From positions 140,981,313 to 141,045,312 of the forward strand of contig OX578133.1 of assembly GCA_951213105.1 (NCBI GenBank): DNA of 64,000 nucleotides. Direction: 5' to 3'. The position numbers were made by a program, and so were the translations under genes. The DNA comes from Amaurobius ferox. Taxonomy: Eukaryota > Arthropoda > Arachnida > Araneae > Amaurobiidae. The first letter of the stretch is position 1. Every line of letters starts with the position of its first letter. Under the pieces are notes generated by a model. It was not told the DNA's origin. It saw only the letters and a list, made by a program, of their open reading frames with translations, and searched no databases. Positions 23,992 through 35,600 of the stretch are shown piece by piece.

Positions 23992-24706
23992 AACAAGAAA
24001 GATCAATCATGCATAAAGCATTGATTATGAAACACTTTCCAACTTTAATGCAATTTTATTTAAACATCTCTAAAATGCGATACATTCCTCGGTAATATTT
24101 TTAAAATTATCCTACATTAATTTATTATATTTCAAAATTTAAAACTTCATTAAAAAAATGAACTTCATTCAAATGACGGAATTGAAATATAAATTGCTTG
24201 GTTTAAACATCTCTAAAATGCAATACATTCCTCGGTAATATTTTAAAAATTATCATGATACTACAATAATTTATTATATTTGAAAACGTCATCGAAAACA
24301 ACAGAAATTTATTCAAATGACGTCATCGAATATAACACGTCTAGCTCTCTCTATAAAAGCAGCATTTCATTCATAAACAGTTTTCAATTCATTTCATTCA
24401 TCACAATACTATAATAATTTACTTTATTTAAAAACTTAAGACCATGGAGCTACAAGTAATTAAACTCTATGCTTAAAACTTCATCGAGAAAATCGCCCTT
24501 CTCTCTGTGAAATCAATGAATGTTTCATTCATATCAGCTATATTGCAGACTCCATGAGTTAAATAATTTTGCGTTAAAGAAATATAGCAATTCTTATACA
24601 ACTCATTCTGCATATTTTGCTGTTTACATTTTCCGTAGGTGAAAACTAGGCTTCGTTGTAGAAATAATCAAATTTGGATGATCATTTAAACACAAATATA
24701 TTGTAA

Positions 24707-26342
24707 CTAGCCGAATACCCGTTGGAAATCAACGGTTTCGTAATAAGCAAGCCCCCGAATAATGTAAATTTTTGAATAATTCGAGTTTCACATTTAATCG
24801 GCAAATCGAATATTTTGGTGTGCAGAAACTTTTAAAGAAGAAAATATTGGAAAACTTAAATTGCACACTTCTTCTTTTCGAACTATCTACCCATACACAA
24901 AATTAAAGTCTCTATCTCATCCCGAAGCATGCTATTTTATCATTTCCTCATTCGACTGTCTTTCTGTGGAGCACAGCCGTAAATGGACATTTAGGAAAAA
25001 CTCTATTCGCCTTGGGTTTTTTATCAGATGATTGGCCCATATACCAAATATCAAGCCTCTATCACACTTAAAAGGGAGCGTGTATAACTTATTCGAAAAA
25101 TCGAACATTTTGGTGTGTAGCACCCCCTTAAGTAGAGAATATAGGAAAACTGGAATTGTACACTTTCTTCCTTCCAAATTATCTACCCGTACACCGAATT
25201 TGAAATCTCTATCTCATCCCGAAGCATATTCTTTATCATTTCATATTTCGAACGTTTTTATCTGGAGCATCCCCTTAATCGAACATTTCTGAGAAACGCT
25301 ATTCGTCTTGGGTGTTTTCATTAAATGATTAGCCCATATACCAAATTTCAATCCTCTATCAAAATTTAAAGGACGAATTTCTTATTTATTCGGAAAATCG
25401 AACATTTGGGTTTGCGACACCCTCTAAATTATAAAATATTGGAAAACTGAAATCGCACGCACTTTTCTTTTCGACCTACCTACCCGTACACCAAATTTAA
25501 AGTCTCTATCCTATCACAAAGCATAGTTTTTCGTCATTTCACCTCTCGAACGTTTTTCTCTGGAGCATCCCCTTAAATATGCATTTTTGAAAAACTTCAT
25601 TCTCCTTGGTTTTTCTATCAAATGATTCGCCCATATACCAAATATCAAACCTCTATTACGTTCTAAAAGGGGTGTTTCTACTTCATTCCGAAAATCTAAC
25701 ATTTTTGTGTGCGACACCCCATAAAATAGAAAATATTAGAAAACTGAAATTGCACACTTTCTTCCTTCCAAACTTTCTACCCGTACACCAAATTTCAAAT
25801 CCTTATCTCATCCCGAAGCATGTTTTCTGAACAATTCAACTGTCGAATTTTTTTTCTGGAGCACCCCCTTAAACGAACGTTTTTGAAAAACTATATTCGT
25901 CTTGGGTGTTTTCATCAAATGATTAGTCCATATACCTAATTTCAAACTTCTATCAAATTTTAAAGGAGCTGTTTCTCATTTATTCGGTAGATCGAACATT
26001 TTGGTGTACGGCACCCGGCACCCCTTAAGTAGAAAATATTGGAAATCTGAAATTGCACACTTTCTTCCATTCGAACGATTTACCCATACACCAAATTATC
26101 TATCTCTATCTTATGGCAAAGCATGCTTTCCTATCATTTCACTTTTCGAAAGTTTTGGTGTGGAGCACCCCCTCTAGAGAACGTTTTCGAAAAATTCAAA
26201 TTTTCTATGGGGTTCTATCGAAAGATCGACCCGTGTACCAAATTGTAAGTCTCTATCTATTCGGGAAGTGCCTAAAAAAAGCGTGATAGACAGACGGACA
26301 GACAGACAGACAGCCGGACACTTGGCAATTAGTATATATAGA
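24707..26342 (-). mobile_element. Canonical non-autonomous Helitron
   Basis: Read on the minus strand, the element starts TCTATATATACTAATTGCC (26342 leftwards) and ends in a perfect hairpin CCGTTG-ATTTC-CAACGG (24735-24719), an 8-nt spacer and CTAG (24710-24707). Flanking bases are A on the 5' side and T on the 3' side, and excision restores the family A sequence CGCAATTACAATAT exactly, with no TSD. A 5' TC, a 3' hairpin plus CTRR and insertion between A and T are the defining Helitron features. It has no Rep/helicase frame. A GTCY-type microsatellite lies close to the 5' end (26290-26314). The interior consists largely of a diverged tandem repeat of about 297 bp (about five units). Confidence 0.9.
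24870..26260 (+). repeat. Diverged tandem repeat of about 297 bp inside the Helitron
   Basis: The block (C/A)CCATATACCAAAT(T/A)TCAA recurs near 25037, 25333, 25631, 25928 and, more diverged, 26230. The blocks CACACTTTCTTCC, TACCCGTACACCAAATTT and GGAGCACCCCCTTAA recur with the same spacing. Steps are 294-303 bp. Short frames such as 24932-25177, 25514-25717 and 26053-26286 arise in equivalent positions of the units and are not genes. Confidence 0.85.
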
Positions 26343-27223
26343 TTGCGTTGTTTCAGTACGTAGATGCACAGAATTCAAGCAAAAATAAAGCGGTTTTAGG
26401 ATGGATACAACACTAAATATGAATTAAAAAGAACTTTAAAAATCACGATTTTGACACAAGATGGATGCCGTATTTTATTTTGAAGTGGGTCACGTGATCT
26501 CTTCATATAATGGTCACGTGATCGCTTGATATGAAAGGTGTAATTATTATTTTAATTTTTATTTAAAAAACTACTGAATATATTTTGCTGAATTTTTTTT
26601 TATATATTTTATGGGATAATTTGAATATTTCACAAAACTTTCGAAGCAATTTGGGAATTTTAAATCCGCTTAAAAAATGTTTGAAAAATTAGGTCCCATA
26701 GGGTTCAGTGTATTTCATTTTTTTCAACCCGGGTTCAATCCAAAACTAATTGGGTGATATTATTCATTTATATTCCCATAGGTCCCACAGACCGTCTGAA
26801 CAACATACTGAAATTTCATTTTGATAAAGTCACTTTTACGGCAGTTATCGTGCTAACGGACAGACAGACAGACAGACAGACTGAACAAAGTTATAAACAC
26901 TTTCTAACTTTGTTGTAAAGTGTTAAAAATACCCCCCTCCCCTCTCTCTAAAAAACGAGTGTCTACGTAGCTGCCGAAACTTTCCTGTTAAAATCACAAT
27001 TTCAGTTCCCTTTAACGCGCAAACGTTTACAATCCAATTTTGATATCATACATGTACTATATTACGGGTTTCATACTACGGAAATACATTAACACAATAT
27101 ATTTAATTTCTTAAGGTTTTCGTAACAAGAATTTTTTCCGGGGTGAAGTTGTTAGCCTCACGCCCAACCCCCAACCTGGAGGACCAGTCCCCTGATATAA
27201 TTCCCAGGGGCAGGGTTCGATGT

Positions 27224-27662
27224 AAACAAGAAAGATCAATCATGCATAAGCATTCATTATGAAACACTTTCCAACTGAAATGCAATTTCATTTAAAAATT
27301 TCTAAAATGCGATACATTCAGTGGTGATATCTTTTACATTATCACAGTACGACAGTAATTTATTATACTTAAATATTTAAAACTGTATCGAAATATAAAT
27401 CATCTGATTCTCTATGCAAAATCAATGAATATTTTATTCATATAGCTTGTATTCCAGACTCCAGAGCTAAATAATTTTGTGCGAAAAAAAATTCAGCAAG
27501 TCTTATGTAACTCACCTTCCAATCGCTTAAGATATTTGCATTCTGCATAAGTTAAAATTAGGCTTCGTTGAAGAAATAATAAAAGTTTAGGGATCATTTA
27601 AAATCACAACTATTGTAATTGCGTAGGCACGGAATTTAGATGCACAGATAATACACAGATAC
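27224..27662 (-). repeat. Family A fragment, copy A3 (minus)
   Basis: Begins AACAAGAAAGATCAATCATG and continues to GCACGGAATTTAGATGCACAG, then breaks into ACACAGATAATA repeats and (TG)n at 27665-27690. The region 26927-27223 before it holds nothing recognised. Confidence 0.8.
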
Positions 27663-27694
27663 ACAGATAATATATGTGTGTGTGTGTGTGTGTT

Positions 27695-28540
27695 CAAAGT
27701 ACTGGAACCGTGCCGAAGATCGGAATTCGAATTTTCAAAGGATCTACACGTTTTGGGACTTCTAGAACACGAAAAAACTATTTTTAGGAAGACGTCTGTG
27801 TGTGTGTAAGGGTGTATCTGTGTATGTTTCTGTGTGTCTGTGAGGATATTACATCCACTGTAATTGAAAAACTAATGGACCGAATTTCATAAAATTTGGT
27901 AGGTATGTTTTTGTGGGAAACCCTGATGTTCGTTAGATTATAGTACGATTCGTAATAAAATTATCTGCTTTCTTTGCGAAATGGCCGGCAGAAATTGCCT
28001 TTATCCACTCTAGCTAAAAACTAATGGAACAAATTTAACAAAATTTGGTGTATAATATTTCACAATAACCTACAATTAATTTATATACCAAATTTAACAA
28101 AATTTGGTATATAAATCATTTGTAGGTTATTCTAGTACGATTCAGGAAGAAGAAACGGGCTATTTTTTCGAAATGGGCCGCAAAAATCGTTAAATATATA
28201 AATAAAAGACTACGTGTGCTCAATTATATCAATAAAATTTCTCTTTTATACGTGATTTTTGACAACAAAAAGAATAAGACTAACCCCATTACTCTAGGAC
28301 TAGCCGTTCTTGAGATATTCTTGTTTTTTCGCGTTTTCGCTACGCCACTTTTGACAATAAGTCCAGCTATCAAATGAGAACCAAATTTAAGTTCAACGTG
28401 AAAATTCAATGTCATTTAAAATACTTGTGGCTGTTATTTTGTGCAGCTAAACTCAAATTATTATTGAAGAAATGAAGAGAACGTGAATATGAGTCTGCAG
28501 GGAAAGACATGTGCTGCTCACATCAGAATTTTTAACAATA
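27695..28540 (+). mobile_element. Family B repeat (plus, short subfamily)
   Basis: Shares blocks with 8586-9341: ATCTACACGTTTTGGGAC, a GTGTGTGTAAGGGTG tract, ACTAATGGACCGAATTTCAT, AAAAGAATAAGACTAACCCC, GGACTAGCCGTTCTTGAGAT, and the terminus GGAAAGACATGTGCTGCTCA. The hairpin start is missing. A short internal inversion or duplication is visible near 28040-28110 (ACAAAATTTGGT repeated). Confidence 0.8.
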
Positions 28541-28776
28541 TTACAACAATGATTTATAGAAGTGAACGGGGATTATTTGCAGGCCAGGTGAAAATTCAAT
28601 GTCATTTAAAATACTTGTGGCTGTTATTTTGTGCAGATAAACTCAAATTATTATTGAAGAAATGAAGAGAACGTGAATATGAGTCTGCAGGGAAAGACAT
28701 GTGCTGCTCACATCAGAATTTTTAACAATATTACAACAATGATTTATAGAAGTGAACGGGGATTATTTGCAGGCCA
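28398..28776 (+). repeat. 190-bp direct tandem duplication at the family B terminus
   Basis: 28398-28587 and 28588-28776 both start GTGAAAATTCAATGTC and end TTTGCAGGCCA. By eye they differ at one base (GTGCAGCTAAAC versus GTGCAGATAAAC). The unit spans the last part of the family B element plus about 50 bp of flank. Confidence 0.93.
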
Positions 28777-29109
28777 TTTAAAAAAAAAGTAGGATCTATA
28801 TTTAAAGATCCACCAAATATTTGCAGAATAAAATGTTCAACAAATTTAAGCTGTGCACCAAATTTTAACTCTCTAGGACGTAGGAAAGTGCATTAGAAAT
28901 GCCATCAAATAAGTATATCATGAAGAGTTATATAAAATTAAAAAAAAATTTGAAAAATTGTTATCTACCAAATTTATTTTAAACTGTAAAGCCTCTTTGA
29001 TATACAAAATGATTAAACTCTTGGAAAGATATTTATTATATAATATATTTCTTTTTTCTTTCTAGAGGATATCCCAAAAGTCTGAATTTAATTGAATTTG
29101 TTTTTTCCC
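28777..29109. other. Unassigned spacer
   Basis: AT-rich sequence with no recognised element between the family B duplication and the next family A fragment. Confidence 0.4.
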
Positions 29110-29516
29110 CTATATTAAATAATTTTTAATTAAAAAACTACTTATCATATTTTACTGAAATTTTTTATATATATTTTATGGGATAATGTAAATATTTTCT
29201 AAAAATTTCGAAGCAATTTGTGAATTTTAAATTTGCTTAAAAAATGTTTGAAAAATTATGTCCCATAGGGTTCAATGTATTTCATTTCTTCAACCCGGGT
29301 TCAATAAAAAACTAATTGGGTGATATTATTTATTTATATTCCCATAGGTCCCACAGACCGTCTGAAAAACATACTAAAATGTCGTTTTGATAAAGTCATT
29401 TTTACGGCAGTTATCGTGCTAACGACAGACAGACAGACCGACAGACCGACAGACAAACAGACAGACAGAATGAACAAATCATAAACACTTTTCAACTATG
29501 TTGTAAAGTGTTAAAA
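29110..29516 (-). repeat. Family A fragment, copy A4 (minus, hairpin end)
   Basis: Reverse-orientation family A from AAAAAACTACTTATCATATT to the hairpin end CAACTATGTTGTAAAGTGTT. An expanded GACA/GACC tract at 29422-29470 corresponds to GTCY repeats on the other strand. Confidence 0.85.
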
Positions 29517-30205
29517 AAGGGTTGAGACAGGGAGATCCACTGTCAACAGGTCTGTTCAACTTGTGTTTGGGGTATGTAATCCGAAAAACCAATATTCAAC
29601 CCAGGGGGACAATTTTTAACAGAACTTGCCAAATTTTTGCATTTGCAGATGATCTGGTTTTGCTGTGCAGAAACCAAAGGGCACTCAGCGAGTGTTGTTC
29701 TGATCTACTTTTGTTTTCAAGGGAAGTTGGTTTGAGTATGAATGGCTCAAAAACTAAGTATATGGTAAATACTAGAAATAGCGAAAGATTTCAAGGTATT
29801 AAACTTTTTGACTGTGAAGGAATAAACTGTGAAAGAGTTAAGGAATTTAAATATTTGGGTTCACTTGTTACTGATAATAATGAGATTAAACTAGAAATTA
29901 GAGCAAGAATTTTTGCTGGAAACAGATGCTATTTTGCCTTACAGAAACTATTGAGATCAAGCTATGTAAATATTAAACTCAAAATACTCATCTATAAAGT
30001 GATCATAAGACCATTTGTTCTATACGGATCGGAGACTTGGGCTTTAATTAAAAGAGATACTGATCTTTTGGGAATATGGGAGAGAAAAATTCTGCAGCGA
30101 ATTTTCGGAGCAATATGTGAAAATGGACATTGGAGGAGTAGAACAAATAAAGAGGTTTATGAGAGATATAAAAAGATAGATATTGTTACAACTATAAGGG
30201 GGAAA
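29517..30205 (+). pseudogene. Non-LTR retrotransposon reverse transcriptase fragment
   Basis: An open frame of about 230 codons begins inside the RT domain: RQGDPLSTGLFNL, then the catalytic FADDLVLL near residues 40-47, then GLSMNGSKTKYM, FKYLGSLVTDNN, a thumb-like RPFVLYGSETWAL, and ERKILQRIFG with the following WRSRTN. This order (YLGS..IT, YGSETW, RKILRRIFG) is common in arthropod RTE- and CR1-like LINEs; I cannot fix the clade. It lacks the endonuclease and fingers at its 5' side and ends abruptly at GGGGAAAAAAAC, so it is a truncated fragment without a poly-A tail or obvious TSD. It is bracketed by oppositely oriented family A pieces (29110-29516 minus, 30206 onward plus). The frame is unusually intact compared with other LINE remnants here. 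Its last residues run into family A sequence. Confidence 0.85.
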
Positions 30206-30686
30206 AAAACATACCGTTCGCACCATAACTGCCGTAAAAATGAGTTTATCAAAATGAAATTTTAGTATGTTGTTCAGACGGTCTATGGGAAATATGGGAA
30301 TATAAATGAATAATATCACCCAATTTGTTTAGGATTGAACCCGGGTTGAAAAAATGGAATAAATTGAATCCCATAGGACCTAATTTTTCAAACATATTTT
30401 AAGCGAATTTAAAATTCACAAAGTGCTTCGAAAGTTTTAGGAAATATTCAAATTATCCCATAAAAAATATAAAAACATTTCAGCAAAATATATTCGGTAG
30501 TTTTTCAAATAAAAATTGAAATAATAATTACACCCATATTATATGAAGAGATCACGTGACCCACTTCAAAATAAAATATGGCATCTATCTTGTGCCAAAA
30601 TCGTGATTTTTAAAGTTCTTTTTAATTTATAGTGTTGTATTTGTCCTAAAACCGCTTTATTTTTGTTTAATTTCTGTACATCTATA
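30206..30686 (+). repeat. Family A fragment, copy A5 (plus), broken by LINE1
   Basis: Starts inside family A at CCGTTCGCACCATAACTGCC and runs to CTGTACATCTATA (30674-30686), where the Jockey-type LINE is inserted. The family continues after the LINE at 36586. Confidence 0.85.
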
Positions 30687-31320
30687 CCCTCAGGGGTTCA
30701 CTTCTTTAGTGAATACGGGTGTTGCAATCCCGAGGTACCTTAGCAATCCTATTCTTTCCGTTTTTCTTTCTCTCTCTTTCGTTTTCCTTCTCCTTTTTTG
30801 TCTATCCTCCTTTGCCCTTCCTTTTTTTTCTTTTGTTCTCCTTTTGTGTTTTGTGTTTCTTGTCCCTCTCAGCTGCTGGTGTCGTCAATACCGAGCCCTT
30901 AGTAAACATCACATCTGTTCTATGGGCCCTAGTACCACTCTTCGGCCTCGGTCGTAAGGTACACCGTTTGGGCTCGGGAATGGGTTCATGTGGGTGTGAT
31001 GCGAAAGGGGTAGAGCTGCGTGCATCAGTAGTTTTGCTTTTAAGAAACGTTTGCTGTAAACGGTTCCAGAGATGAGTCCCTTGGTTGCGTTGGTTAGATG
31101 GTGGAGAGTGTTTCATATCGGGAAATCCCCCCATGGACCCTTGTTGGTCCTTGGGCCCAGTGCACCAGGTGCACGTTATGGCCCGCTCTCCATCATCTAG
31201 CTTTGCAAATGACTCCGGCGGTTACACTTGGCACGTTAGAAAAGTGTGGAGAGATGGAGCCTGGCGGGGGCTCCGATCGATCTGGAAGTAAACCGTGTTT
31301 TTTTATAAGTGGTTGCAAGC

Positions 31321-32466
31321 ATGGAGAAATTGAGATTGCTTTCTGTCTCGGGTTCTTCATGCTCTTTTTCAGATGAGAACAATGCTGTTCCGCTAAATAT
31401 ATCACGCATGGATTCGGCTGAGAGGGTTGAGATTACTGAATCCTCAAAGCCAAAAGATGTGACTCCCAGAGGTATGGGACAAAGTTGTGTAACATCATGT
31501 AACACCTCAAAAGCTGGATATTTTATTGTAAAGAAGTCTGAAGGAACTTTTGCAAATGTTTCACCATTTATGATACAAAAAAGTATAGCTGCCTATGTAG
31601 CTGATGCAAAAAATGTTAAAAAGCTAAGATCCGGTGACCTTTTGGTCCAAGTTACCACAAATTCTCAAGAAACAAACATAATGAAAATGACCCATATTGG
31701 AAGTTTCAAGATCACAGTAAACATACATATGTCACTTAACTTCTATTCTAGAGGTGTAATTTCTGAATCAGATCTCATTTATGACAGTGGGAAAGAAATT
31801 TTGAATAATTTAATTGACCAAAATATCTGCGCTGTAAGACGTATCAATATTCGTAGAGAGGGGAAAGTCTTCATTCCAAATCCATTAAGGTGCTTTAAGT
31901 GCCAAAGGTACGTACATTGTAAAAATTCATGCCGAGGGAAATATGAAACATGTGCACGGTGTGCTGAGCCGGGACATGAATCTGAAAACTGTACAAACAT
32001 ATTTCAATGTGTTAATTGTGATGGTGAACACCCATCATATGCTCGATCATGCCCTAAAAGGATAACCGAAAAGGAAATTCAAACTGTTAAAATCAATAAT
32101 AATATTTCTTTTACTGAAACACATAAAATAGTAACAGCACGTACACCTAAAGGTGTATCCTATGCCACTGTAGCCACTAAATCCTCAACTTCTGTTGCCA
32201 CGCAATGTGAGAAAAGACCTATTGCTACACAAACCGAACCTATCTCTGTGCCCGAAGATAGTCAAAATTCTACTAACCCATCAAGTACTGAATTTAAACC
32301 TAAACCTATGTCTGCTATACCCTTATCAACTTTTAGACCAGAGTTTTCACAGCCAAATAAACCAAGTACCAGTGGGGATAATGAAACATATACTACAGTG
32401 AACAAGAAAAAATCCAACAAAAAATCAAAATTAAAAAATGAGAACTCGCACCTAGAAAATCCTTAA
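31321..32466 (+). pseudogene. LINE1 ORF1: gag-like nucleic-acid-binding protein
   Basis: The first in-frame ATG is at 31321; an upstream GTG at 31309 is unlikely to be used. The protein of about 381 residues binds RNA in Jockey-type retrotransposition. Three zinc knuckles are intact at about residues 191-240: CFKCQRYVHCKNSC and CARCAEPGHESENC (both CX2CX4HX4C), then CVNCDGEHPSYARSC, the variant third knuckle typical of Jockey ORF1. Before them lies a conserved LRCF-preceding block (RRINIRREGKVFIPNPLR). After them comes EKEI and a low-complexity Ser/Thr/Lys-rich tail. The frame stops at 32464-32466, but coding-like sequence continues in another frame (KSLKTIAVENDAN ... SPKKK) to a stop near 32668, overlapping the ORF2 start. 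A single frameshift therefore probably truncates the original ORF1. Confidence 0.88.
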
Positions 32467-32619
32467 AAACAATAGCTGTAGAAAATGATGCCAATATTGA
32501 TGATTCAGTACAACTATGTGTTTCAGATGACGAAACAATGTTGACGGATGTGTTGCCACCTTCGTCCAATAGGTCCAGGGTGAACAGTTCTCGTTCACCA
32601 AAAAAGAAAAACCTACATA

Positions 32620-35600
32620 ATGGCTTCTTTGGTTTCCTGGAACTGTCGTGGTTTACAGACCAAGTTGTTTGAGGTAAAATCCTTAATTAATACTTACCAT
32701 CCCATTTGTGTCTGTATTTAAGAAACTTTTAAGTCTAACAAAATAGCATAAATATTAAACATTTTACTTGCGTTCGCAAAGATTTTAATCAAAACAGCAG
32801 GGTTTCTGGGGGAGTAGCATTGCTAATTTCCCAAGACTATCCTACCTCTAATGTACAACTTACCACTAACTTACAAGCTGTTGCTGCTCGTATCCATATT
32901 AAGGCATTGATTACAGTATGCTGTATTTATATTCCACCAAATGATAAAGTTGATCACAGGGAACTTGATGATTTGATTGGCCAACTACCTCTTCCATTCG
33001 TAATATTGGGTGACTTTAATGGGCACAACCCTCTTTGGGGTAGTTCTGACATGAATCACAGAGAACAGCAAATCGAACAGTGTATTAGTGATCACAACCT
33101 GTGCCTACTAAATAGCAATGAACATACCTACTTTCATCAACCAAGTAAGACATTCCACACTATTGATCTTGCTTTTTGTTCCCCATCACTCCTTCCGTAC
33201 TGGACCTTTTTAGTAGACAAAGATCTACACAATAGTGACCACATTTTCCCGTTGTTCTCTCTAACAGTCAAATCAGATCACCTGTGAAACCATCCCGATA
33301 TATCTTTTCGAGAGCTGATTGGTTGACATTTACTTCTCAAGCTGTGATAACTGACGATTCAGTGCAGAGCTGTGACATAGATATAGCTGTAAAAAATATT
33401 ACAAATCTGTTGATTAAGGCTGCTGATACTACAATCCCTAAAAGTTCTGGAAATACATCCAAGTCCTGTGACATAGATACAGCTGTAAAAAATATTACAA
33501 ATCTGTTGATTAAGGCTGCTGAAACTACAATCCCTAAAAGTTCTGGAAATGCATCCAAGTACTTTTTTTTGTGAAATGAAGAATGTCGCGAGGCATACAA
33601 AAAACAAAAGAAAGCCTGGTCCAAATTTCGAAGGTATCCTACCACTGATAATCTTACTGCATTTAAATATACAAAAGCAGTTACTCGTAGGATACGCAGA
33701 CGAAGGCAAAGAGTGTCATGGGAGGAGTATGTCAGTGGACTAACCTCTTCCACTTCCAACAAGAAAGTATGGCAAAGGGTGAAAAAGTGCTCCGGTGTTT
33801 ATAATGACCATCCCATATCTGTTATAAATAGCAATGGCTCAATTATTAGTTCTCCGGCAGACATAGCAAATGAAATAGCCAAAGCCTTTGCAGATGTTTC
33901 AAACTCAGTAAGCTATTCAGAACCATTCCTGTCACACAAGATCAGATCAGAAAAGAAACCAATTGTCTTCTCACAAGCCAAAAACTTACCATACAATGCT
34001 CCGTTTACAGAGGTTGAACTTCGTACAGCATTGTCACAGACTCAGGGAACCTGCAGTGGGCCAGATGGTGTCCATTATGCTATGCTACCTTTCTCAAGAG
34101 TATTTATTGAACCTTTTATATCTGTATAACAGGATTTATATGGAACACAAGTTTCCGACATCCTGGCAAAGAGCAATCACCATACCCATTATAAAACCAG
34201 GAAAGGACCCCAAAAGTCCTTCAAGTTACCGACCCACAGCTTTGACAAGCTGTATTTGCAAAATTATGGAAAAAATGGTAAATGCCCGACTTGTTTATTT
34301 CCTAGAAACAAATAAACTTTTATCTCCACATCAAAGTGATTTTCGACGAGGAAGATCTACTTCTGACAATATTATTGCTCTGGAATCCCAGATCAGGACT
34401 GCCTACCTTAGGCGAAATCATTTAGTGTCAATATTTTTTGATATTGACAAAGCCTATGATCGCACATGACGCTATGGTATTATTAAGGACCTTTTTGATT
34501 TTAATTTAAAAGGAAATCTTCCCATTTTTATACAAAACTTTTTAGCACATAGGACACTCAAAGTTCGTATTGGTACTGTTCTTTCAAACCTTCACGTGCA
34601 AGAGGAGGGAGTGCCACAATGAAGTGTTCTGAGTGGGACTCTATTTTCCATAAAAATCAACAGTATTTTAAACCATCTGCTATCATCAGTTCATAAAAGC
34701 CTCTATGTGGATGATTTGCAAGTTTCATACCAAGCACATGATATGCGCACCGTTGAAAGACAGTGTCAAACTGCAGTAAATGACATTCTGCGATGGGCTA
34801 ATCTGAATGGATTCAGGTTTTCAATCCAAAAGACTTGTTGCGTTCACTTCACCAGAAAACGAGGTCTTCACCTACCTCCAGAGATTTTCATGGAGAATGC
34901 TAAAATTGCTGTTGTTGACGAAGTGAAATTTCTTGGAGTCTGGTTCAATAGCAAACTCACGTTCCTACCCCATGTTCAGAAACTGAGAAAGAAATGTGAG
35001 AGAGCCATTAACATTCTAAAAGTTCTGTCAAGTACAAAATGGGGTGCAGATACAACTACAATGCTACGTATATATAGGGCAGTTATTCGTTCCAAGATTG
35101 ATTATGGATGCTATGTCTATGGGAGTGCAAGAACATCTGTTCTCCAGAAACTCGACACAATACATAATAAAGCATTACGTATATGTTCCGGTGCCTTTAG
35201 AACATCTCCTGTTCAAAGCTTATATGTGTACTGCGATGAGCCACCTCTAGAATTCAGGCGTGAGCAGTTGATACTGAATTACTACTATCGGGTCATGTCC
35301 TTACGGAACCACCCTCTGCAACGACTAATACTAGATGGACATTATGATCGACTCTACGACCACAGACCCTCATGCATTCCTTCTTTTGGAAAGCGGATAC
35401 GTAATATATTATCAACAACCCCACAAGTAGATCTTAATGTAAGGAAAACAAAGTGTTTTGAAACACCTCCATGGCATGTTCCAGATTTTATATATCTCAA
35501 CCCATTTAGTAATTTTAGTAAGAGAAACACAGATCAGACTATTTACCTGCAACTGTTTGCTGAACATAGAAATTTTTATAAGGAGTTTACTCCTATTTTT

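Larger units (their letters stand above)
23992..26926 (-). mobile_element. Family A repeat, copy A2 (minus), split by a Helitron
   Basis: Family A in minus orientation: AACAAGAAAGATCAATCATG at 23992 through the hairpin end CTTTGTTGTAAAGTGTTAA at 26926. The parts are 23992-24706 and 26343-26926, interrupted by the Helitron at 24707-26342. Landmarks such as GCTTCGTTGTAGAAATAATC, AAAGCGGTTTTAGGATGG, CCCATAGGGTTC and CCACAGACCGTCTG are present. A (GACA)n tract (GTCY on the other strand) lies at 26862-26880. An internal block of about 145 bp is tandemly duplicated (about 24060-24206 and 24206-24340, each starting TTTAAACATCTCTAAAATGC). Confidence 0.87.

Noticed and set aside
30709..31134. Overlapping frames of 82-118 residues on both strands
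   Set aside because: They lie in the pyrimidine-rich 5' UTR of LINE1.
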